A DNA stretch of 64,000 nucleotides, from assembly GCA_016713735.1 (NCBI GenBank), contig JADJOP010000003.1:248001-312000 (forward strand). The letters run 5' to 3'. Each line of letters starts with the position of its first letter. The first letter of the stretch is position 1. The notes under the pieces are model-generated. The model was given only the letters and a program-made list of their open reading frames with translations. It was not told the origin of the DNA and did no database searches. Made by a program: the position numbers and the translations under genes. Positions 26,182 to 33,651 of this stretch are shown here, piece after piece. The DNA is from Bryobacterales bacterium. GTDB lineage: Bacteria; Acidobacteriota; Terriglobia; Bryobacterales; Bryobacteraceae.

Positions 26182-28197
26182 ATGAGCCAACGCAAACACC
26201 AGCCGTTCGTGCCCGTCAACATGGAGATGACCGAGTTCACGGTGCGCGCCGTGCTGGTCGGCCTCATCCTCACCATCGTCCTCGGCGCGGCCAACGCCTA
26301 CCTTGGCCTCCGCGCCGGCATCACCATCGCCGCCACCTACCCCGCCGCCGTCATCGGCATGGCCGTCCTGCGCGCCTTCAAAGCCTCCGTCCTCGAAGAA
26401 AACCTCGCCCGCACCGCCGGCTCCATTGGCGAATCGGTGGCCGCCGGAGCCATCTTCACCATCCCCGCCTTTGTCATCTCCAAGGCCTGGGCTTCGTTCA
26501 ACCCCGCCGAAGCCTACTGGAAATCCACCGTCCTCATGATCACCGGCAGCATCCTCGGCGTGCTCTTCGTCTCGCTCATGCGCCGCGTCATGGTCGAAGA
26601 TCCTGAACTGCCCTTCCCCGAATCGGTGGCCGCGGCTGAGATCCACAAGGCCGGCCAGCGCGCCGGTGAATCGGCCAAGCTCCTCGGCTGGAACATGGTC
26701 ATCGGCGGCGTCATCTACCTGCTCGGCGCCATGCGCCTCTTCCACGTCGAACACGACTTCATCACCAAAATCGGCCAGCTCGGCAAGAGCGTCGTCAAGC
26801 TCGGCGGCGACAAGCTGCTCGCCACCGGCGCGGCCACCAAGTTCGCCGGCCCCGCCATCTCGCCGGCTTACGTCGGTGTCGGCTACATCATCGGCCCCAA
26901 GCTCGCCGCCCTCAACTTCGCCGGCGGTGTGCTGGCCTGGGGCTTGATGGTTCCGCTGCTTCTCTTCTTCATGGGCCCCAGCCTGCAGCAGTACATCCCG
27001 GCCGGCGCGGGCGATGAGGGCTGGTCCGCCATGGCCAGCGAGGTGTGGCGCTATATCGTGCGTCCCATCGCCGTCGGCGGCATGCTCGTCGGCGCCGCCA
27101 ACACGCTCTTCAAAATGCGCAAGAGCATCGCCAGCGGCCTCGGGCGCGCCTTCCAGGAGTTGGGCGGCGATGCCGTGGCCCAGGAAAAACTGCAGCGCAC
27201 CGAACGCTACATGAGCTCCAAGGTCGTCTTCGGCCTCATCGGCGTGATGTTCCTCGCCATGGTCGCCCTCTACATCTCGCTTTCCGGCAACGTCCTGGTG
27301 GGCGTGGTCGCCGCTGTCGTCATGATCGTCGTCGGCTTCTTCTTTGCCACCGTTTCAGGCAGCCTCGTCGGCCTGATCGGCTCCACCAACAACCCCATCT
27401 CCGGACTCACCCTCTCCACGCTCATCATCGCCGCGCTGCTCATGGTCTCGCTCGGCGCCGCCGGAGCCTCGGGCGTGGCCACCGTGTTGGGTGTCGCCGC
27501 CGTCGTCTGCGTCTCCAGCGCCGTCGCCGGCGAGCTCCTGCAGGACTTCAAGGCCGGCTACATCCTCGGCGGCACCCCGCGCACCATCCAGATCGTCGAA
27601 CTCATCGCTGTCGTCTGCGCCAGCCTCGTCATGTACTTCCCGCTGCTCGTCCTCCACCAGGGCAACATCAACGCCGGCGGTACCGGCTTTGGCGATCCGC
27701 AGCTCTCCGCTCCCCAGGCCGGCCTCATGGCCCTCCTCGCCGAAGGCATCGTCGGCGGCGACATGCCCTGGCCGCTCGTCGTCGTCGGCATCATGATGGG
27801 CATCGGCATGATCATGGCCCAGGTGCGCAGCCCGATGCTCGTCGCCGTCGGCATGTACCTCCCGCTCGGCACCACCTTTGCCATCTTCGTCGGCGGCGTC
27901 ATCCGCTGGATCACCGACGGCCGCGCCCACCGCGCCGGCATGAACGAAGGCCAGCGCATCCGCATCGAAAACGCCGGCGTGCTCACCGCCAGCGGCCTCA
28001 TCGCCGGCGAAGCCCTCATGGGCCTGGTCGACGCCACCATCCGCTTCTTTGAAAGCTCGCTTCCGGCGCTGCTCGCGCACCCCTCTTACTTCACCGGCCT
28101 CGGCGTGCTCGCTCTGATGGCCGCGCTGCTCATCATCGTGCCCATGCGCTATGCCGGTTCGCCCGATGAACCGCCGCCACCCGCGGCCATGATGTAA
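26182..28197 (+). CDS. OPT-family oligopeptide transporter
   Basis: A 671-residue membrane protein with about 14-16 hydrophobic segments, preceded by GGAGGGA. The start TEFTVRAVLVGLILTIVLGA with NAYLGLRAGITIAATYPAAV is the signature opening of OPT proteins, and SIGESVAAGAIFTIPAFV is also family-specific. OPT members move peptides or metal chelates into the cell with protons. The next gene follows after 11 bases. Confidence 0.9.
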   Translation: MSQRKHQPFVPVNMEMTEFTVRAVLVGLILTIVLGAANAYLGLRAGITIAATYPAAVIGMAVLRAFKASVLEENLARTAGSIGESVAAGAIFTIPAFVISKAWASFNPAEAYWKSTVLMITGSILGVLFVSLMRRVMVEDPELPFPESVAAAEIHKAGQRAGESAKLLGWNMVIGGVIYLLGAMRLFHVEHDFITKIGQLGKSVVKLGGDKLLATGAATKFAGPAISPAYVGVGYIIGPKLAALNFAGGVLAWGLMVPLLLFFMGPSLQQYIPAGAGDEGWSAMASEVWRYIVRPIAVGGMLVGAANTLFKMRKSIASGLGRAFQELGGDAVAQEKLQRTERYMSSKVVFGLIGVMFLAMVALYISLSGNVLVGVVAAVVMIVVGFFFATVSGSLVGLIGSTNNPISGLTLSTLIIAALLMVSLGAAGASGVATVLGVAAVVCVSSAVAGELLQDFKAGYILGGTPRTIQIVELIAVVCASLVMYFPLLVLHQGNINAGGTGFGDPQLSAPQAGLMALLAEGIVGGDMPWPLVVVGIMMGIGMIMAQVRSPMLVAVGMYLPLGTTFAIFVGGVIRWITDGRAHRAGMNEGQRIRIENAGVLTASGLIAGEALMGLVDATIRFFESSLPALLAHPSYFTGLGVLALMAALLIIVPMRYAGSPDEPPPPAAMM

Positions 28198-28208
28198 GCG
28201 AGGCCCCC

Positions 28209-28988
28209 ATGAGCCTCATGCAACAGATCCGCGACTACCGCGTGCCCCAGCGCGCGGTGGCCGTCTGGTGGCTTGGCCAGAACGGCTTCATCTTCAAGAC
28301 GCCCGAAGGAACAACCGTCTCCACCGACCTCTACCTCACCGATAGCTGCGCCCACCTCGTCGAGGGCTTCGATTCCAAACGCCAGGTGCCCGTCTTCATC
28401 GAACCCGAAGAACTCACCCTCGACGTCTTCACCTGCACCCACAACCACCAGGACCACACCGACCCGGAGACCATCCGCCGCCTCGCTCACAAAGACACCA
28501 TGGCCTTCGTCGGCCCGCCGCCCTCCTGCGGCATCTACCGCGCCGAGGGCGTCTCCGATGACCGCATCCACATGTCCTGGCCCGATTGCGAACTCGGCTT
28601 CCGCGACGTCGAGATCCGCGGCACATTCGCCTTGCCCACCGATGCCACTGACCTCAACCACATGGGCTTCGTCTTCTCCTTCGGCAACGGCCCGCGCGTC
28701 TACATCACCGGCGACACCGACTACACCGAACTGCTCGTCTCGGCCGCCAAACACAAGCCCGATGTCATGATCACCTGCATCAACGGCGGCTTCAACAACA
28801 TGTCCCACTGGGAAGCCGCCGACATCGCCGGCAAGATCCAGCCCCGCCTGGCCATCCCCTGCCACTACGACATGTTTGCCGACAACGCCGTCGACCCGCG
28901 CCAGTTCCGCGCCTCGCTTCTGCTGCGCGCCCCCAACGTCGCCTATTGCCGGCTCAACCACGCCGAGCCGTTTCTCATCGAGGCCTAG
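28209..28988 (+). CDS. UlaG-like metallo-beta-lactamase-fold hydrolase
   Basis: A 259-residue cytoplasmic protein. The metal site H-x-H-x-D-H is seen in CTHNHQDHTDPE, with further ligands likely in YITGDTDYTE and IPCHYDMFADN. This layout and the start QRAVAVWWLGQNGFIFKTPE match the UlaG (L-ascorbate-6-phosphate lactonase) family. Substrate unknown. It lies 11 bases after the OPT gene and three bases before a small membrane protein gene, suggesting one transcript. Confidence 0.85.
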   Translation: MSLMQQIRDYRVPQRAVAVWWLGQNGFIFKTPEGTTVSTDLYLTDSCAHLVEGFDSKRQVPVFIEPEELTLDVFTCTHNHQDHTDPETIRRLAHKDTMAFVGPPPSCGIYRAEGVSDDRIHMSWPDCELGFRDVEIRGTFALPTDATDLNHMGFVFSFGNGPRVYITGDTDYTELLVSAAKHKPDVMITCINGGFNNMSHWEAADIAGKIQPRLAIPCHYDMFADNAVDPRQFRASLLLRAPNVAYCRLNHAEPFLIEA

Positions 28989-28991
28989 CTA

Positions 28992-29270
28992 ATGCGTGTC
29001 GCCTTGTGGGCCGTCCGAATCCTTCTCGCCACCCTCTGCATCCTGGATGTGTGGCTTCTCATGCGCGCCGCTCAATACGGTCCCGGCCTGGTGGCCACTT
29101 CCGCCGGGGGCGAGTCCATTAGCCTCCTTCCTGTACAATGGGCGGCTGCCGGATTCCTGTGGCTCGGCGCCCTGATCTCGTTGCAGTTGTTGTTGATCGC
29201 CGCCGAATTGTGGCTGCGTGGCCGCCTGCGCCGCCGCCCCCCACTTGCGGCAGCTAGCCCTACCCGCTAG
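28992..29270 (+). CDS. Small two-span membrane protein
   Basis: Ninety-two residues. Two hydrophobic segments (ALWAVRILLATLCILDVWLL and WAAAGFLWLGALISLQLLLI) flank a short outside loop, and a basic tail RGRLRRRPP follows. The ATG is three bases after the UlaG-like gene's stop. No family was recognised. acpP begins 32 bases downstream with its own RBS. Confidence 0.6.
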   Translation: MRVALWAVRILLATLCILDVWLLMRAAQYGPGLVATSAGGESISLLPVQWAAAGFLWLGALISLQLLLIAAELWLRGRLRRRPPLAAASPTR

Positions 29271-29302
29271 ACTCAAATCTTTGTGGACCATCTGGAGGAT
29301 CC

Positions 29303-29536
29303 ATGGCCGTTGAACAAAAAGTAAAGCAGATCATCGTCGAGCAGTTGGGTGTGGATGAGGCGCAGGTCGACGATACGGCCTCGTTCGTCGACGACCTCGG
29401 CGCCGACTCGCTCGATATCGTCGAACTCGTCATGGCGTTTGAAGAAGCCTTCGACCTCGACATTCCCGACGAGGATGCCGAGAAGATCGGCACCGTTAAA
29501 GACGCTGTCGAATACATCAAGAGCAAGAAGAAGTAG
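29303..29536 (+). CDS. acpP: Acyl carrier protein
   Basis: A 77-residue acidic protein with the phosphopantetheine site S36 in LGADSLDIVELVM. The ATG follows GGAGG at 29293-29297. Its length and the motif are diagnostic. It carries growing acyl chains in type II fatty-acid synthesis and is followed by fabF, the usual order. Confidence 0.97.
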   Translation: MAVEQKVKQIIVEQLGVDEAQVDDTASFVDDLGADSLDIVELVMAFEEAFDLDIPDEDAEKIGTVKDAVEYIKSKKK

Positions 29537-29627
29537 CGAACCCTCGATCGCGCGGCGGCGCGGCTGAGGCCCTGTTGTGCCTGCCGCTGAGAGCGCCTCG
29601 CTCGCGGTTCACTCACGGAGACAGGAT

Positions 29628-30872
29628 TTGGTACGGAGAGTTGTGGTTACTGGCGTCGGACTTGTGTCCGCGCTGGGCATCGGCACACAAAAGACATGGA
29701 ACGGCGTGAAAAGCGGCCGGAGCGGCATTCGCCGCATCCAGCAGTTCGACACGACGGGCTTTAGCGCTCGCATTGCCGGCGAGGTGCCCGACTTTGACCC
29801 GCTACTGTGGATCGAAAAGAAGGAATCGCGCAAAATGGGGCGATTCATTCACTTCGGCATCGTGGCTTCGCAGTTTGCCATGGAACAGAGCGGCTTGCAG
29901 GTCACCGACGACATCGCCGAAGAGGTGGGCGTCTACATCGGCAGCGGCATCGGCGGCTTTGAAGTGATCGAGCGCGAACACAAAATCCTGCTCGAAAAAG
30001 GCCCCAGCCGCATCTCCCCGTTCTTCATCCCCGCCTCCATCGTGAACCTTGCCTCGGGCCACGTCTCCATCAAGTACGGCGCCAAGGGGCCTAATTCGGC
30101 CACCGCCACCGCCTGCGCCACCAGCGCTCACTCCATCGGCGACTCCTTCCGCCTCGTGCAGCGCGGCGAGGCCCTGGCCATGATCTGCGGCGGCGCCGAA
30201 GCCACCATCACCCCGCTCGGCGTCGGCGGCTTTGCCGCCATGCGCGCCCTTTCCACCCGCAACGATGAGCCCGAGCGCGCCTCGCGGCCCTGGGACCATG
30301 ACCGCGATGGCTTCGTCGTCGGCGAAGGCGCCGGCATCCTCGTCATCGAGGAAATGGAATTCGCCAAAAAACGCGGCGCCAACATTCTCGCTGAAATCGT
30401 CGGCTACGGCATGACCTCGGATGCCTACCACATCACCGCCGGCTCGGAAACCGGTGAAGGCATCATCCGCGTCATGCGCAAAGCGCTCAAAGACGCCGGT
30501 ATCGGCCCCGAACAGATCGACTACATCAACGCCCACGCCACCTCCACCCCCGTCGGCGACCAGTTGGAAGCCCTCGCCCTGCGTTCCTGCTTCGGCGACC
30601 ATGCCATGAAGATGGCCATCAGCTCCACGAAGTCGATGACCGGCCACCTGCTGGGCGGCGCGGGCGGACTCGAGGCCGGCGTCACCGTCCTCGGCATCGG
30701 CGAACAGGTTGCGCCCCCCACCATCAACCTCGAGACCATCGACCCCGATTGCTCCGGCCTCAACTTCGTCGTCGGCGCTGCCCGCGACCTGAAGATCAAC
30801 TACGCCCTCAGCAACTCCTTCGGGTTCGGCGGCACCAACGGCTGCCTCATCTTCAAGCGCTTCGACGGATAA
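29628..30872 (+). CDS. fabF: Beta-ketoacyl-ACP synthase II
   Basis: A condensing enzyme of 414 residues from TTG 29628, chosen because GGAG precedes it by seven bases and RRVVVTGVGLVSALG is the standard FabF opening; the frame is open to 29577. Catalytic C163 (ATACATSAHS), and the two histidines in NAHATSTPVGD and KSMTGHLLGGAGG are present, as is NSFGFGGTNG. It elongates acyl-ACP with malonyl-ACP. It lies 91 bases downstream of acpP and 21 bases upstream of etfB. Confidence 0.95.
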   Translation: MVRRVVVTGVGLVSALGIGTQKTWNGVKSGRSGIRRIQQFDTTGFSARIAGEVPDFDPLLWIEKKESRKMGRFIHFGIVASQFAMEQSGLQVTDDIAEEVGVYIGSGIGGFEVIEREHKILLEKGPSRISPFFIPASIVNLASGHVSIKYGAKGPNSATATACATSAHSIGDSFRLVQRGEALAMICGGAEATITPLGVGGFAAMRALSTRNDEPERASRPWDHDRDGFVVGEGAGILVIEEMEFAKKRGANILAEIVGYGMTSDAYHITAGSETGEGIIRVMRKALKDAGIGPEQIDYINAHATSTPVGDQLEALALRSCFGDHAMKMAISSTKSMTGHLLGGAGGLEAGVTVLGIGEQVAPPTINLETIDPDCSGLNFVVGAARDLKINYALSNSFGFGGTNGCLIFKRFDG

Positions 30873-30893
30873 GCCGCCGGAGGGCGGCGCTCC

Positions 30894-31664
30894 ATGAAAA
30901 TCCTTGTTGCCATCAAACAGGTCCCCTCGCGCGATTCGCAGTTGAAAACCTCCGCCTCGGGAACCTGGATCGATTCCACCGACCTCACCTACGAGATCAA
31001 CGAGCCCGACGCCTACGCCCTCGAAGAGGCCCTGCAGTTGCGCGAAAAGCACGGCGGCGAAGTGATCGCCCTTTGCGCCGGACCCGACCGCGCCGCCTCC
31101 TCCATCCGCGAAGCTCTTGCCAAGGGGGCAGACCGCGCCGTGCACATCGTCGAAGACAATCTCGAAGCGGCCGACAGCTTCCACCTCGGCCAGTTGCTCG
31201 CCAAAGCCATCGCCGCCGAAACGCCTGACCTCGTCCTCACCGGCCTGCAATCCGACGATTTCGGCTACGGCCAAACTGGCGTCGTCGTGGCCGAGCTGCT
31301 CGGCCTGCCGCACGCAACGATCATCATGCAGGTGGAGGCTGCGGACGGCTCCATCCGCGTCAAACGCGAACTCGAAGACGGCTGGTTCCAGCACATCACC
31401 CTTCCCCTGCCCGCCGTGCTCACCATCCAGAGCGGCATCAACAAGCTCCGCTACGCCACCCTCATGGGCATCAAGAAGGCGCGCACAAAAGAGGTGAAAG
31501 CCACCTCCGCGGCCGAGCTCGGCGTGAGCCTCCAGGCGGGCGTCACCATCGAGAAGGTCTACGCGCCGTCGCGCTCCAAGCAGACCGTCATGCTCGAGGG
31601 CTCGCCCCAGGAGCAGGCCGCGCAACTGGTGGAAAAACTCCAGCGCGAAGTGAGGGTGCTATGA
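30894..31664 (+). CDS. etfB: Electron transfer flavoprotein beta subunit
   Basis: A 256-residue ETF beta subunit: MKILVAIKQVP start, EINEPDAYALEEALQL, AMP-binding-type LTGLQSDDFGYGQTGVVVAE, and INKLRYATLMGIKKARTKEV near residue 180. It forms a heterodimer with EtfA that carries electrons from acyl-CoA and other dehydrogenases. The stop overlaps the etfA ATG. Confidence 0.95.
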   Translation: MKILVAIKQVPSRDSQLKTSASGTWIDSTDLTYEINEPDAYALEEALQLREKHGGEVIALCAGPDRAASSIREALAKGADRAVHIVEDNLEAADSFHLGQLLAKAIAAETPDLVLTGLQSDDFGYGQTGVVVAELLGLPHATIIMQVEAADGSIRVKRELEDGWFQHITLPLPAVLTIQSGINKLRYATLMGIKKARTKEVKATSAAELGVSLQAGVTIEKVYAPSRSKQTVMLEGSPQEQAAQLVEKLQREVRVL

Positions 31665-32639
31665 GCGTACTCGTCGTGATGGAACAAACCGGCGGCCGCT
31701 GGCACCGCATGTCGTGGGAAGCCCTCGCCGCCGGCCAGGAGATCGCCGCCGCTCTCGGCACAAGCGCAGCGGCCGTCGTCGTCGGCGACAACACCTCCGC
31801 GCTTTCCCAGGAACTCTCCGCGCGCCAGCTCGAAAAGGCCATCTCCATTGAACATGGCCTCCTCGGCGCCTACACCGCCGACGGCTTCACCGCCGCCCTC
31901 GCCCAGCTCATCGAACGCGAGAAGCCCTCGCTCGTCCTCTTCCCCCACACCTACCAGGTGCGCGACTTCGCCCCTAAGCTCGCCACCCGCCTTGGCCGTA
32001 CGCTCGTCTCTGACGTCGTCAAGGTGCGTCCCGAGGCCGGCGGCCTCGTCCTCGTCCGCCAGCTCTTCCAGGGCAAGCTCAACGCCGATTACCGCTGCCC
32101 GGGCGATGGTCCCCACTTTGCTTCCATCCAGGCCGGCGCCTACACCGCCGAAGCCGTCGTCGATGGCAGCGCGCCCGTTGAGGTCTTTGAACCCGAGCTG
32201 CACGAATCGTCAATTCGCGCCAAGTCCGAGATGCCCTTCCGCGAATCGTCGCGCGCCGTCGATCTCTCCAGCGCCGACCTCATCGTCAGCGTCGGCCGCG
32301 GCATCAAGGAGCAGGAGAACCTCCCCGTCGCCGAAGGCTCTCGCCCAGGCCCTCGGCGCCGAAATGGCCGCCTCGCGCCCCATCTGCGACAACGGCTGGC
32401 TGCCCATGGAACGCCAGGTCGGCTCCAGCGGCCAAACCGTCGCCCCCAAGGTCTACTTCGCCCTCGGCATCTCCGGCGCCATCCAACACCTCGTCGGCAT
32501 GAAGGGTTCAAAGACGATCGTCGCCATCAACAAGGACCCCAACGCCCCCATCTTCGACGTCGCCGACTACGGCATCGTCGGCGATCTCTTTGAAGTCGTC
32601 CCCGCCCTCACCGAGGCCGTGAAGAAGGCCAAGGGCTGA
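31661..32639 (+). CDS. etfA: Electron transfer flavoprotein alpha subunit (frameshifted)
   Basis: From ATG 31661 the protein reads SVLVVMEQTGGRWHRMSWEA and continues to LIVSVGRGIKEQENLPVAE. After the GG at 32336-32337 the FAD-binding part continues in a different frame: ALAQALGAEMAASRPICDNG, then VGSSGQTVAPKVYFALGISG and NKDPNAPIFDVADYGIVGDL, the diagnostic EtfA C-terminus. Deleting one G gives about 325 residues. Since etfB is intact and the break sits inside the FAD domain, base error is more likely than a real null allele. Confidence 0.9.
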
Positions 32640-32642
32640 GGC

Positions 32643-33515
32643 TCACGTCACCGCCTCCACCTCAATCACGCCATTGCCCCATACCGTGTGCCGCCCCACG
32701 CCCGTCCAGCGCGCGGCTTCCAGATACGGCACAAACTCGCTCAACTCGCCTTCGTAATCCACCTCGCCGACGAACCCGCCGATGGGATGCGTCTGCCCTG
32801 TACGCGACGACCGCCTCGCCGCCGGACTGCGCGCAATCTCGCATCGCGTGATCACGACACCCTCGGCCCGCTCCGAGAACGCTTTGAAATCGAGCGCCAG
32901 CGGCCCTGCCCCATACAGCGCCCGCAGCGTCGACACTCGGTCGCGGATGCGGCTGATCAGAATCTGGAACCGCGGCTCGGTCACCAGCCGCCCATCGGCC
33001 TTCATCTCCGTCGGCGTGGCGAAGCGCACGCGCACACGGTCCACATGCCCGCGCTTCGGCATCAGGCTCAGTTGCACCAGGCGATGCTCGGCTGACTTTA
33101 GCTCCGCCTTCGATCGGTTCGCCCCCAGCCCCGCTTCGGCCACCCGCGCAAAGGCCCCCGTGAAGGCCTCCACGGCCGGGTCGCGCGTATCGAAGAGATG
33201 CAGGTCGAAGTGGAATGGCTGCCCGCGCCCGATCGTCCGCCCATCCAGATGCGCGGCGCGAAACACAAACGGCCGCGGCAGATCGCCCAACCCGCTCGGC
33301 GCGTGGCCTTCCAGCTTTTCCGTGAGCGCCGCCTGCTCCTCCAGCGCCGGCTGGAAGATGCGCTCATAAATTTCAGGCTGCCCCACCTGCCGCGCGGCCT
33401 CGCGAAACAGCAAGCCAAAGGCCCCGCGGATGACGTTCCCGGCCTTGCCCACCCCGAAATACACCGGCTCAACCGCCTCAAAATGAAAGCGGAAGGCGAT
33501 GAGCTCAAAGTTCAT
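32643..33515 (-). CDS. Cas6-like RAMP endoribonuclease (orphan)
   Basis: A 290-residue protein resembling the CRISPR pre-crRNA processing RAMP family (PF10040 type). The N-terminus has FRFHFEAVEPVYFGVGKAGN with RGAFGLLFREA, as in these proteins. A middle part has FATPTEMKADGRLVTEPRFQ and the C-terminal ferredoxin-like half ends with the glycine-rich loop GVGRHTVWGNG (about residues 272-282), the hallmark of Cas6. In Cas6 this loop binds crRNA repeat. No cas gene or CRISPR array is in this window. It lies 137 bases after an Oar-like receptor gene on the same strand. The RNA target is unknown. Confidence 0.72.
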   Translation of the reverse strand: MNFELIAFRFHFEAVEPVYFGVGKAGNVIRGAFGLLFREAARQVGQPEIYERIFQPALEEQAALTEKLEGHAPSGLGDLPRPFVFRAAHLDGRTIGRGQPFHFDLHLFDTRDPAVEAFTGAFARVAEAGLGANRSKAELKSAEHRLVQLSLMPKRGHVDRVRVRFATPTEMKADGRLVTEPRFQILISRIRDRVSTLRALYGAGPLALDFKAFSERAEGVVITRCEIARSPAARRSSRTGQTHPIGGFVGEVDYEGELSEFVPYLEAARWTGVGRHTVWGNGVIEVEAVT

Positions 33516-33555
33516 GCCTTCCGCTTACGCTATCGTATTTCGGCCCGCATTGCAC

Positions 33556-33585
33556 CACTCATCGAAACATTTTCGATGTGGAGTG
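33556..33585 (-). promoter_or_regulatory. Hairpin in the leader of the Cas6-like gene
   Basis: CATCGAAA (33560-33567) and TTTCGATG (33571-33578) form a perfect eight-pair stem around a three-base loop, extended by CACT/AGTG with a small bulge. It ends about 40 bases upstream of the Cas6-like start codon. No T-run follows on the minus strand, so a plain intrinsic terminator is not well supported. It could be a structured leader element or an operator. Confidence 0.5.
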
Positions 33586-33605
33586 TTTCCTGAGCCCACA
33601 GGGCC

Positions 33606-33626
33606 CGGCGGCGCAGTTTGCCGCCG
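33606..33626 (-). terminator. Possible terminator of the Oar-like receptor gene
   Basis: CGGCGGC (33606-33612) pairs with GCCGCCG (33620-33626) around a seven-base loop, starting 26 bases downstream of the receptor's stop codon on the minus strand. The stem is strong but no T-tract follows, so termination may be weak or Rho-dependent. Confidence 0.4.
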
Positions 33627-33651
33627 AGGCTCCGTTGTGCGCGGTTCAATA

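Noticed and set aside
29802..31625. 607-residue minus-strand frame over fabF and etfB
   Set aside because: Antisense shadow rich in Gly/Ala/Asp/Val; no domain, and it lies opposite two certain genes.
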